In this document: positions 32,512 to 43,914 of the stretch, piece by piece
How positions within the stretch are numbered: the stretch's first letter is position 1
Layout: each line of letters starts with the position of its first letter
DNA from: Ilex aquifolium
Taxonomy: Eukaryota > Streptophyta > Magnoliopsida > Aquifoliales > Aquifoliaceae
Direction of reading: 5' to 3'
Length of the DNA stretch: 64,000 nt
NCBI GenBank assembly: GCA_951799425.1
Contig: OX637405.1
Coordinates: 21,611,089-21,675,088, forward strand
Notes under the pieces: model-generated
What the model saw: the letters and a program-made list of their open reading frames with translations, nothing else
What the model was told of the DNA's origin: nothing
Database searches by the model: none
Translations under genes and position numbers: made by a program

Positions 32512-34743
32512 TGTAACACCCCACATTTTATTTTATAGATGCATATAGATATATAGTAAATAATCGTTGTAAAAATATGGATATGAGTAGTGACGATAGG
32601 AATAAAAACTAGAGATGCGAATTGATTGGGAAGTTAAGCTTCGAAGATGTTTAAACTTGGAAATGGTGAATAAACAAGTTTCTAAAGGTTTTTAGGTCAA
32701 AATAAGGTTTCCATTGAGTCCGGAAGGTAGAAAAACCTTGGGAGAGGTAATATGAGGTGTATTAGAAGTTAGGAAGTATTTTGGAGTTAAAACACATTTT
32801 AGAGAAAATTTGGGAATTTAGGATTTTGGACACTGCTTAGTATTTTGGCCATAACTTTTTATCCTTAAGTCCAATTGATCTGAAATTTTTACAGCAGATA
32901 GTAGACCTATAGGGCTACAAAAGTGTATCTCATGAAAATTTTCCAATTCGACCTCTAAATGGGTCAAAACTGCACTGGAAGTCGAGACAAAAATCTGGCA
33001 GTCGAGCCGTACCGGTACGCCGAACTCCAGTAGCTCAACCGTACCGGTACGCGTACCGGTACGCCCGATAAAACCCAGCCCGCTCCGACTTCGGGTCTTT
33101 CTCCATTTCTTCCACTATAAATACTTAATGCCGCCCCCTTAAGCCTCATTTCACCCATCCAAACCCTAGGCACCCTTAGAGAGCAAAAGAGGGAGAGAAA
33201 AACACAAACATTGAGAGAGATTTACAAGATCAAAACCCTAGATTTCTAAGATTTCACTTCTCTACTCATTCTCTTTTCTTCCATTCTTCACCCACTCTCA
33301 CCCAAATCTCTTGAAACCCTAGGAGGAGGAAATTAAGAGGAAAAGGAAGGAGAACAAGAAGGTTTTGAAGGTTGGGTCTTGGATTTATAGCTTGGCTTAA
33401 AAGGTAGGGGATTTCTTCTCTTTCTCTTACATTGATGTTAGGGTTAATAAATATGTATGTTTTGATTCTTTATGATATGTATTTGCTATGGCTCAATTGT
33501 TTCTTGATTCTTGTTCAAATGTTAACATGTTTTACACAAATTTAGGGTTGAATACCCATGAAATCTCTTTTTGGTTTGAAAAACCCTAGTTTTCAAGAGT
33601 TTTCCTCTTGAACTCTTCCTTTATTCTTGATTTCAAAATCATAGTGTTTTGTGTTGAGTAAGAAAAATGATATTGTTGTGATCTCTTGCATTTTCTTTGT
33701 TGGTTATTGAAAATGACAAATGCTCAATTTGGGGATTTTTAAGATTTAATTGTAAATTGGGAAATTGGATTTGGTATTGTATCTCTTATGAGTGTGGGAT
33801 GACCATGGGTGGCCTTTGACGAGATATCGTAGAGTGGGTAGATGTGTTGCTTGCTCCGTGTGGGTTAGCATTTCTCCTACCACTCGTAGTGGGGTTAGTG
33901 CTTTGGTAAGACTAAACCGCTATTGCTCACGGGTGCCGTGTAAGAGGGTTAGTATACTAATACCTGGGTTGGATACGTCACTACCATTGGTGTGGCATAC
34001 GCCCTTCCTAAAGGATGGATATCTTTGATAAGATTTGTGTGGGTGTGTGTGGGTTAGATATTACTCAATGTGTCGATTCATGGGGTGTGCCTTGCATCAT
34101 GTTTGAGATACATATACATATTGATGGATTGTTGTGTTGTTGTGGAAAATGGTTTATATTTTGGAAAAAGGGATATTGATTTGATCTTGGTTTCTTTTAC
34201 AGTTTATGTAATTTACTGTTGCTACTTAAACTTGAGATCCATTTGAAAATGTCCCTGTTTTACTTCAAAGGTTATATATGATATTTGTGAAATGTGACCG
34301 ACCCATTTTGTATTTTTATAAACCTTGTTTGAGTTGGGAAGATTTTGCTACAGAGCTTCGTGCTCATCCCCTACAAATTACATTTTTCAGATTTGGTGCT
34401 AGAGGAGGATCTCGGCATCGACGAGTCAGGGCATTGGGAGGCTCCACTCGAGGGGAACCTAGATCCCGAGGAGGATATGTAGAGATGTAGCTACTTTTGT
34501 ACTAGACTAGGTTATTCTTTTGGACACTGTAAGGTCTAGTTCCTTTTGCTATTCCGCTGTGCTACTTTAGTTAAATTTTTGAGATGTAAATGCTATGGTT
34601 GGGCATATTCTTTTGGGATAATGATGTAAATATTTTATGGATGATGAATGAAGTTTAATTTATTTATGGATGATATTAGTGCTCTCATGATGTAAATGGT
34701 TTTAGTATGTAATGCCGTCCAGGGTGTGTTTTGGGGCGTTACA
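32512..34743 (+). repeat. Solo family G LTR in element C
   Basis: 2,232 bp, TGTAACACCCC...GGGGCGTTACA with perfect CAGAC duplicates: a textbook solo LTR from LTR-LTR recombination. The palindromes are GTACCGGTAC. A 78-codon ORF at 33,792-34,028 also exists in the right LTR of E. Confidence 0.92.
33009..33124 (+). promoter_or_regulatory. GTACCGGTAC array and TATA box (solo G LTR)
   Basis: Three GTACCGGTAC copies (spacings 32 and 12 bp) with a decayed CTCCAGTAG site between the first two; CTATAAATAC at 33,115. Confidence 0.65.
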
Positions 34744-34748
34744 CAGAC

Positions 34749-35348
34749 TAACTTCAATAATCAAACCACTCAGGCTGTAAATGATATAAGAAGTACTCTT
34801 ACTAAATTGACTACTGCCACATGCCATCAGGAGAAATGTAAGTTTTCAGCTCAACCCCAACCTAATCCGCAGGGTCAATTTAATGTAAATGAGACTGGTA
34901 CTTTTGATACTGTACATGAGCAGGTTAAGTCTATCACCACACTTCGTAGTGGGAAAATAATAAATAAAACTGTTCCCACTAAAGTACAAGAATTTGAAGA
35001 AATTTCAAAATCTATGGAGAGTGGTGATAAACTTGATCAATCTGAAAACATTAAGCCTGAGAGAAATGTGACATCTGCACCATTCCCACAGAGATTACTT
35101 ACATCTGTCAAGCCAAACATGCACGTTATATGATGGACATATTTAAACAGGTTAAGATCAATATTCCCTTGTTGGATGCTATAAAATAGATACCTTATTA
35201 TGCAAAATTTTTGAAAGATTTGTGCAATGTCAAAAGAAAATTAAATGTGTAAAAGAATACCTTTTTAAATGAGCAGGTATCTTCCATCATTCAACATAGG
35301 ACTTTACCCAAGTATAAAGACCTTGGTTGTCCTACCATCTCTTGTGTT
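34749..35348 (+). pseudogene. Element C gag-protease linker
   Basis: Continues gag after the solo LTR: 34,749-35,133 open (ITTLRSGKIINKTVPTKVQE), then a frameshift, DLCNVKRKLN, and SSIIQHRTLPKYKDLG leading into protease, where a second solo LTR interrupts. Confidence 0.75.
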
Positions 35349-35353
35349 ATTGG
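35349..35353 (+). other. Target site duplication ATTGG, left
   Basis: ATTGG recurs at 37,291-37,295. Confidence 0.85.
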
Positions 35354-37290
35354 TGATTAGTACTTAAAGTTGACATATTATTATGACATTTTAAGACTAA
35401 TGGTACTTTAATGGAGTTTAAGTGATGTCATTTCAGGCCCTAAACTGAACAAGGACTCAAGAACAACAAGTACCACACTTGGATGCAGCACCAGTACATT
35501 AGAGCCCAAAATTGGAGAAGCTTGGAGCACAGCCAGAACGTTCGAACGCCAGATCACGTTCGAACGTCCACAATACACTGTAGCAGACTCAACTGCTGAA
35601 GAGAAGGTGTGTTGCAGTTAGGAAAGAAGACTGGAGCTCTGAAGTACTTGAGTGCACGTTCGAACGCCAACTCACGTTCGAACGTGCACTTGAGTTGATG
35701 GAAGACCAGACCACTGCAGAGAGTTGGAACTGAACTTCACAGAAGACCACAGTGAAAGGGGTCAGAGCAAATCTGGCGTTCGAGTGCAAAAACAAGAAGA
35801 AACGTTCGAACGACAGTCAACGTTCAAACGCCCTCAGTGCAAAAACAGAAAGAACGTTCGAACGCCAACTCACGTTCGAACGTTATCCACAGACTGGCAG
35901 CAGAGTTGTTGACTGTTCACTTGGACTTGGGCGGCAAACACTATTCTTTCACCCCCCCTGCCTCCTCCTCTTGCCTATAAATACTCCCCTTGTTGGAGAG
36001 CTAAAGAAGAGAGCATAGTAGGAAGTAGATAGTGATGGAGGCTTAGACTCCCACTCTCATTGTAGTTAGTTCATTTTCCTTATGAAGTCTTTATTTTAGA
36101 GATTAGTTTGGCTTTAGCCCAACATCTCTTGCTTGTTATAACAATAGTTTTATGCCTATGTTTATGTTTATGCTTTCATTTCTCATGCATAGAAGAGAAA
36201 TAGCTCCCATCTTGGTTGAGGAAGCAACCCTCCAATCTTTGGTTGAGGAAGCCACCCTCCAAATGTGACTAGCTTTCTCCTACTTTTATTGTTCATGCAT
36301 TTCACTTCCATTGCTTGAGCTTCCTTCTTTCTTAGAAGAGTGAAACTCTTCCACTTTTTTAGAGCTTGATTAAAGCCGTGAAGGGTGGAACGTGATTCAC
36401 TCATTCTTTGTGGAAGATTCGCTCCGCGTTTGTTGTTACTTTATCTTTTAAAGTTCTCCACTTGGAGGGATGAGCATCACTCACTTTTCTAGCTTTACCC
36501 AAGCCATGAAGAGTGAGTAGTTTCTCATTCACTCTTTAGTGAGAGGAGAAAGGCATGTACAAGTTATCCGGGAATCATATTTGTGCAATGTTCTTTTATG
36601 CTTAACGTTTATTTCTTCTTGTTATCGGATGATTGATTGCATCTAGCAAAGCTAAGGTACTTTGTATAATTGTGAGCTCTTTCTATGACATGGATGACTC
36701 CTGCATAGAAAGACTCATCAGTTCAAGGCAAGTACCCCGGCTAGATCCTCATGACTACCCTTCAATCTCCCCCCTTAATGTACTTCATTTAAAGAATGGA
36801 CTATTAATATCATGATTGGATGTCTTGTAGAAACACTTGCTTGTTTGTAGACGGGTTAAGTCTCGGCACAGGCAATTCTTGTAAACTTCTAGAAAGACAT
36901 CGGAATCATGTTCTTAATTCTCACAATCCATCTTTATCTTCCGATTAACTTGCTGTTGACACGGGAGTTAATTGAGTTATCAAGCACAATTATGACAAAC
37001 CGGATAACTAACTACATGTCCAGATCCTTGCACTAAAGGGTGACTCTTTTTAATTAGCATTCATCTCCTATTTTGTTAAGAAAATCTTTCTGGAAAGAAT
37101 CTTATATTCTGTCCAGCAAAACCCATATCTTGCAGCAAATCAAAAAGGTTACAATCAAAAGGTCTCTACCACTGCTTGCCTTAGAGATATCAACAAAAGT
37201 TCCCTGTGGATTCGACTCCGGACTCAAACCGGATTATTACTACAGCTTGACCGCCTGCACTTGGGTGTATACATTTGGATCAAGCCATCA
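35354..37290 (+). repeat. Solo Athila-type LTR with CGTTCGAACG arrays
   Basis: 1,937 bp, TGATTAGTAC...GGATCAAGCCATCA, the end being like element B's LTR end (GGCTAGATCA). The CGACTCCGGACT block lies near 37,207. Flanked by ATTGG, with protease continuing on both sides. Confidence 0.85.
35535..35984 (+). promoter_or_regulatory. CGTTCGAACG dyads and TATA box
   Basis: Dyads with centres 18 bp apart at 35,537-35,566, 35,653-35,689, ~35,801-35,830 and ~35,852-35,884, a half site near 35,776, then CCTATAAATACTCC at 35,974. Confidence 0.7.
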
Positions 37291-37684
37291 ATTGGCAATC
37301 ACAAAATTAAACAAGCTTTATTAGATTTGGGAGCTAGTGTGACTTTGCTCCTTTATTCAGTATGTGAACAATTAGGGTCAGGGGAGTTAAAATCCACTTC
37401 GGTTACACTCCAATTGGATGACTGTTTAGAGAAAATACCAAGGGGTATGGTGGAAGATGTTTTGGTCCAGGTTGATAATTTTTACTTTCTTGTGGATTTT
37501 ATTATTCTAGATACACAACCTGTGTTAAGTTCTAATGCTCAGATTCCTGTCATATTAGGCAGACCATTCTTGGCTACTTCGAATGCTCTGATTAATTGCA
37601 AGAATGGTGTGACGAAACTATCTTTTGGTAGTATGACATTAGAACTTAATATTTTTAATTTGTGCAAACAACTTGTGGAAATTG
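37291..37684 (+). pseudogene. Element C protease, open fragment
   Basis: Aspartic protease: QALLDLGASVTLL (D-L-G-A active site kept), VTLQLDDCLEKIPRGMVEDV, then VILGRPFLATSNALINC. Open from the solo LTR end to the next LTR at 37,685. Cleaves Gag-Pol in the family. Confidence 0.85.
37680..37684 (+). other. Target site duplication AATTG, left
   Basis: AATTG recurs at 40,034-40,038. Confidence 0.9.
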
Positions 37685-40033
37685 TGTAAAACCCAGGAAA
37701 ATTTGAACTTTTTATAAAAAAGGGCAAAATAGAAATTTGCCACTATAGTGCGAGTTGAAAACCTGTATTTCTCTAGATCTCGGATGAAGAAACGGACCTC
37801 ACCGTTGGATTCGTCTCGCGAAATCTTGTTACCCAGACAAATTTCGTCGGATTCCGAGATAGTCGGATTTTTCGCGTTTTACGAGGCGGTCGGGTCTCGA
37901 GTGACCCAAAAACGAAATTTTTAATAAAACTTTGAAATTTGGAAAATAATTTAAACAAAGTTCATATAAAATATTTTGAACTTAAACCGGTACGAAATTT
38001 AATTGTTTTGGAGCGAAAACGGACCCGGGAATGGGGGGACGTGTGGCGCGACGTGGATCAAGCGTTAAAGGGTATAAATAGGAACAAAAATCTCATTTTT
38101 TGGACAGAATTCTCTGCTATATTCCAGTGTGTAAACGTGTGAGGAAAAATAGAGGGAAAGGAGAGAAAAAAAGAAAGATTTCAAGGCTTCTCGCTACGAT
38201 CTACGGAGCTTCGTCGCTCGAATCAACTCGAGCCAAGAATTAAAGTCGATCTCCTCGACGAGGGCTACGCGTACGTACCAAAAAGAACGAATTTCACCGA
38301 AGTTTCCGAGATGAAATTTTGGAGAAATCAAGGTTTGGGCTTGGGGGTGTATTCTTGGAGCTTACCAACGTTCTTTTACGCTTCAAGAGGCAGGATTTTG
38401 ATCCTACTTAGGTTTATTTTCAACCTAGGATGATTGTATGAAATGGGTAGGTTGTTAGATGTGATTTAACAAATGCCTATTGTATTTAAAATGTGAAATG
38501 AGTATTGGAAATGGGTAGAATAAATTCTATCTTGACTTGAATACATAGGAATTGCTAGATTGTGATTTCTTGGAATTTTGATAATTGGGTATGTGAAAAT
38601 CAATAAATGTGATTTTTTTTGATTTATGTGATGATTATGGACATTTTATGTGATTACATGATTTGGTGTCTTGAAGGTATTTGATAAAATGCCTATATGA
38701 AATAAAGTGTGTTAATTGCATGAGATTATGTGATAACATGTTTGGGCATTATTGTTGATTTGTTGATATATGTTTGTTGATATATTGACATTGTGATGAA
38801 TTATAATAATTATATACTTTTGATATAAATTGTCATGGAATATGTAGATATGTGGTTAAATGGTTCATATGACACTTGTACATATTGGACATAACATTGG
38901 TGTTGCAATTACACATTACATTGCATTTGCACGGAAGCAACACATTCATGGGCATGAGGCATAAGTGTGGGTGTGTGTGCATAATTGATCAAACACCATT
39001 CTTGGTGAATGAGTCATGGGCTCAGGATAGTTGGGCCGAGGTTCGACTGAGTCACATGGTTTGCATTGAAAATAGGGTTGGGGTTGGCAAGAAGGGCTAG
39101 AAAAATCCCTCGGGTGCAAGACCCGGTGATTGGGATACGCACTCCCTTGGTTCAGCCCATAAAGTGTGTGGGTGTACGCGGAACCCTTGGTGGAAGTCCA
39201 TGAATTCCGTGTGGGTTGGGTGACCCTCGGTGTAAGTCCATGAATACCCACCCCAAGAAAGACCCGAGATTTATAATGGTCATTTGATGTGCAACATAAA
39301 TGGCGAATTTATACACATTGGCATTGTATTATGTTGTGGGAGCCGGGGTGGGCTCGAGTTGAAGTGCATAAGTGAGTCTCACCTCATTTCATGGCATGAT
39401 ATGGTGATTTCCAACATTGAATTGTATATTCTTGATTGAAATATTTTATGGATTGTTGAATGTTGCATGTGAACATATCATATGCATCTAGGTTGGGGAG
39501 TAGCCTCTTTAGGAGTTACCCTATTGAGCGTCGCTCACCCTATATGGGAAAACATTTCTGGTGCGGAGTTCACGCCGGTGGAAGGCTCTCAATCGGGGCC
39601 TAAATAATGAAGAAAAGCTTACTTGTGGCTTTTAATCAATTTTTGTAAAACATTTGCGAAGTTAATTTTTGGGCATGTAATGTATGTAAAAGAATTGTAA
39701 TTTGAACTTGTATTAACTATGTTTGATGTATATTAGACCTCGGATGGTTCATGTGATTAAATGTTGTTATATGAGTATGGATAAGTGGATCTAGTGTGGT
39801 CAATGTTGTATATTGGACCTCGAATGGATCATGTGATTGTGTGATTGCACATGTTGTGTTTTAGGTAGAGCTCCCCGTACAAAGGAGATTTTGCCCGAAT
39901 TTTGTTAAATTATGGATCCCGGTAAATGGGGCATAATGGCGTGATATCGAGTTACACAGTATCCATGGGTATTTTGCGGGTTGATGGGTGATCAACGAGT
40001 TAACAAATGACCCCTGATTTTTGGGGAGTCACA
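37685..40033 (+). repeat. Solo family T LTR (T3) in element C
   Basis: 2,349 bp, TGTAAAACCC...GGGGAGTCACA with perfect AATTG duplicates. TATA GGTATAAATAGG near 38,070; conserved CGACGAGGGCTACGCG leader at 38,257. No GTACCGGTAC array. Confidence 0.92.
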
Positions 40034-40038
40034 AATTG

Positions 40039-40652
40039 AGGATGATGTGCATGAGGTGAATATGATTGAATCTATTGTTCCAAACAGAGTATATGGTCTC
40101 TTTTTCTTTGATCCACTTGAAACATGTATGTTGGAACATTCATCTTTGTTAGAAATAAGTGAAAATAGTTCTGAAATTAGTGAACTGACTTCCTTGTTGA
40201 ATTGCTCATAGGTTTTTGAGGTGAAAGATTGGAAACCGAAGTTCGAGGAGCTTCCACCAAGAACCAATCCACCAGTTCCATCAAGTGCCAAGGCTCCCAA
40301 GCTCGAATTGAAACCATAACCAGTTGATTTAAAGTATGCATTTCTAGGGGAAGAGGAAACATTTTCGGTAATAATCTCTTCTCATTTAAGTTTAGCACAT
40401 GAAGGTATGTTGTTACAACTTCTTAGACAGCATAAGAATGCTATTGGTTGGACTCTTGCTAATATTAAAGGAATTAGTCCCTTAGTTTGCACTCAAAAGA
40501 TATACTTAGAAGATAATGCTAAAACATCTAGAGAGATGCAAAGGAGACTTAACCCACACATGAAAGAAGTGGTAAGAAATTAAGTGTTGAAGTTGTTAGA
40601 TGTGGGGATAATTTATCCCATTTCAGATAGTAAGTGGGTAAGTCCTACATAG
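40039..40652 (+). pseudogene. Element C protease-RT linker and RT start
   Basis: Acidic linker with stops near 40,210 and 40,318, then DLKYAFLGEEETFSVIISS, LLRQHKNAIGWTLANIKGIS and the RT N-terminus RRLNPHMKEVVRN, ending at a TAA near 40,582. Continuous with RT. Confidence 0.8.
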
Positions 40653-41240
40653 GTGGTTTCAAAGAAATTAGGTGTCACTGTAGTTGCAAATGACAATAAT
40701 GAACTTATACCAACTAGGATAATAACTGGTTGGAGGATGTGCAATGACTACAAAAAATTGAATTCGGTAACTAGAAAAGATCACTTTCCCTTGCCTTTTC
40801 TTGATCAAATATTGGAAAGAGTGGCATCACATATGTTTTACTATTTTTTGGATGGTTATTCAGGATATAACCAAATTGAGATAGCCCTAGAAAATCAAGA
40901 GAAAACCACATTTACTTGCCCTTTTGGTACCTTTGCAATGCACCTACGACCTTTCAAAGGTGTATGCTTAGTATTTTTAGTGACATGGTTGAGCGTTTTC
41001 TTGAAGTCTTTATGGATGATTTTACTGTCTTTGGTGATTCATATGATGATTGTCTTTCAAATCTTGAGAAAGTTTTAATCCGATGTGAAGAAAAGAGCCT
41101 TGTACTTAACTGGAAAAAAAATGCCACTTTATGGTTCGAAAGGGAATTGTTCTTGGTGACATTGTCTCTTCTGAAGGAATCCAAGTTGATAAAGCTAAAA
41201 TTGAACTAAATGCTAATTTACCTACCCCCAATACCCTTAA
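40653..41240 (+). pseudogene. Element C reverse transcriptase
   Basis: WRMCNDYKKLNSVTRKDHFP and FLDGYSGYNQIEIA place the fingers and palm. A small deletion near 40,940 shifts the frame to CNAPTTFQRCMLSIFSDMVE with the YxDD box as VFMDDFTVFGDSYDDC near 41,010. Another shift lies around 41,130 before the thumb. Confidence 0.88.
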
Positions 41241-41800
41241 GGATGTTAGATCTTTTCTAGGTCATGCTGGTTTAAAAGGAGGTTTATAAAAGATTTTAGT
41301 TCTATATCTAGGCCACTATTCCACCTCCTAGGGAAAGACACGCCTTTTAAGTGGGGTGAGTCTTGCCAAGAGGCTTTTGATAAATTGAAGAGCATGCTCA
41401 CTACTGCTCCAATTATGCAACCACCAGATTGGAGCCTTCCATTTGAAATCATGTGTGATGCCAGTGACTATGCCGTAGGGGCGTTTTTAGGGCAACGTAA
41501 TGAGAAGAAGCCACATGTCATATATTATACTAGTAGAACCTTAAATAATGCACAGATGAATTATTCCACTACAGAAAATGAATTACTGGCTGTAGTATTT
41601 GCTTTAGACAAGTTTAGGTCTTAATTAGTCGGATCCCCTATTGCCATTTTCACAGACCATGCAGCTCTTAAATATCTATTGACAAAGAGAGATGCAAAAC
41701 CAAGACTACTTAAGTGGATCCTCATACTCCACGAATTTGGCATAACAATCAAAGATAAAAAAGGAGTAGAGAATGTAGTGGCTGACCACTTGTCTAGACT
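41241..41800 (+). pseudogene. Element C RNase H
   Basis: 41,385-41,624 carries PFEIMCDASDYAVGAFLGQR, NYSTTENELLAVVFALDKFR; a TAA at 41,622 replaces a likely Tyr codon, and the frame continues with PIAIFTDHAALKYLL and ADHLSRL, so all four acidic/His contexts are present. Degrades the RNA template. Confidence 0.88.
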
Positions 41801-43172
41801 TGTGAGTGATGTGCCTATGGAGACAATGCCGATCAAGGATACATTCCTTGATGAACAATTGTTGGCTATTTTGTCATTAACTTGGTTTGCTGACATCATA
41901 AATTTTCTTGTAACAGGTAATATGCCACCATCTTGGAATGCATTGGACAAAAAGAAATTCTTGGTTGAAGTGAGAAATTCTTTTTGGGATGATCCATATC
42001 TTTTCAAATACTGTTTAGATCAAATTATTCGGAGATGTGTACCTAACGATGAGGTAAGTAGTATACTATCCTTTTGCCATTCAGGGGCATGTGGGGGCCA
42101 TTTTTCAATGAAGAAAACTGCTGCAAAAGTTTTGCAATGTGGATTTTATTGGCCAACAATTTTTAAAGATGCTTATAATTTTTGTAAAGCTTGTGAGCGC
42201 TGTCAAAGACTAGGGGGATTAACCCATAGAAATATGATGCCTCTTAATCCGATTTTGATAATAGAAATTTTTGACTGCTGGGGCATTGATTTCATGGGAC
42301 CTTTTCCCCCATCTTTTGGATATATGTATATTTTAGTGGCAGTGGATTATGTTTCTAAATGGGTTGAGGTTGTACCATGTCAGACAAATAATCATAAAGT
42401 TGTTTTGAAATTTTTGAAAGAAAATGTTTTGTCCAGATTTGGTATACCTCGAACAATTATTAGTGATGGGGGATTGCATTTCTGCAATAAACCTTTTGAA
42501 ACTTTAATTAAAAAAATATGGTGTAACTCATAAATTTGCAACCTCGTATCACCCACAGACAAGTGGTCAAGCAGACCTAGAAAATCGGGAGATTACTTAC
42601 ATTTTAGAAAAAACAGTAAACCATGTTCGTAAAGATTGGTCATTACGACTAACTGATGCGTTATGGTCATATCACATTACTTATAAAATCCCGATTGACA
42701 TGTCTCCGTATAGATTAGTGTATGGAAAAGCTTGTCATTTACCTGTGGAATTGGAACATAAAGCATATTGGGCCATTAAAATGTTTAATTTTGGTCTTGA
42801 CAAAGCTAGTGCTTTATGAAAATTACAGCTAAATGAGCTTGAGGAAATTCGGAATGAGGCTTATGAGAACTCTAGAATTAGCAAAGAACGAATGAAAGTG
42901 TTCCATGATAAAAACATTTTGTGAAAAACTTTTACACCTTCACAAAAGGTTCTTTTGTATAATTATAGGTTACATATTTTCAAAGGAAAACTTCGAACTA
43001 GATGGAGTGGTCCTTATATTGTTAAAGAAGTTTTTCCTTATGGAACAGTGGAAATTAAAAACCCAACGAATGGAAATATTTTTAAAGTTATTGGGCAAAG
43101 ATTGAAACCATTCTTGGAGGGAGGTGTAGTAGAAGTGGAATCCATCGGGTTGGTGGATACCCAATATGAATA
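41801..43172 (+). pseudogene. Element C integrase
   Basis: Continuous with RNase H from 41,679. HHCC zinc domain: CHSGACGGHFSMKKT and FCKACERCQR. Core: WGIDFMGPFPPS and TIISDGGLHF give the two Asp; a one-base shift near 42,510 leads to [15 protein letters not shown], where the position normally Glu (QAE) is Asp, so the DDE triad is altered. 42,955-43,172 is the C-terminal module (RTRWSGPYIVKEVFP). A TGA occurs near 42,820. No chromodomain, as expected for Athila. Confidence 0.88.
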
Positions 43173-43310
43173 ATCTGTCTCTCACATTAAACCCAATTGT
43201 TGTATATTATTTGATTTTTTTAATTTTATTTGAGATGTTGCAGATGTATGCGCACATGATATCTTATCTGGTATGTTTTCCTTACCCTTTTCGTTGTGAT
43301 GCTATGTTGT

Positions 43311-43371
43311 CTACTTATACACTGGGGACAATGTACAGTTTGAGTTGGCGGGGGGGGGGGGGGGGGGGGGG
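43311..43371 (+). other. Purine block and 22-base G run of C
   Basis: CTGGGGACAATGTACAG, GAGTTGG, then G x22 (43,350-43,371). Sits after integrase and ~3.4 kb before the 3' LTR, so it is not the LTR-adjacent polypurine tract. Confidence 0.75.
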
Positions 43372-43544
43372 AGCATGCTTGCTTTATTCATTATACATTG
43401 TGTACACATGCTTCTACAATATTTTCTCAAAAAAAAAAAATTTGTTTTTAGTAATTTTGAGGTTAAGTTTTGTTAGTTTAACAGGAAAGTAGCTAAAGGT
43501 GGAAATTTTTTCTAAGTATGAAGTAGGGAGACCACTGGAACACT

Positions 43545-43817
43545 TGTCCGGATGCGCATGACACAGAGCAAAATCTCTGGAAAATGCTTCCGGACGTGAA
43601 CCTAAGGAGCTGAGTTCTCTAGAACATGCGTCCGGACGCGTACTGTTATACCGTCCGGACGCGAACACCAAACGTTGAAATTCAAAACACACATCTTGAC
43701 TCAACCTGACATGTGTTCGGATGCGTGATCTTTTAGGCTGATTTAATGAGGTGGTTGAAATGTGTCCGGACAGTAAAGCTCATGCGTCCAGACGCGTGTG
43801 AAAAAAAGTTATAAATA
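43545..43817 (+). promoter_or_regulatory. Internal promoter-like array ahead of ORF
   Basis: Seven or more CGTCCGGACG-type sites (for example near 43,630, 43,652, 43,763 and 43,785) followed by GTTATAAATAAGG at 43,808, the same order as in the LTR of this element. The ATG of the next ORF is ~105 bp downstream. Confidence 0.6.
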
Positions 43818-43914
43818 AGGGAGACCTGATCGTATTTTATCTTTGCATCCTTTTTTCAACCAATTCAAACAATTCTCCCGCCTATTATAAATCCTTCTCA
43901 TTTCTTCCTACTCA

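Noticed and set aside
43414-43704. Minus-strand ORF across the internal array of C
   Set aside because: Complement of the palindrome array and a poly-A run; no domain.
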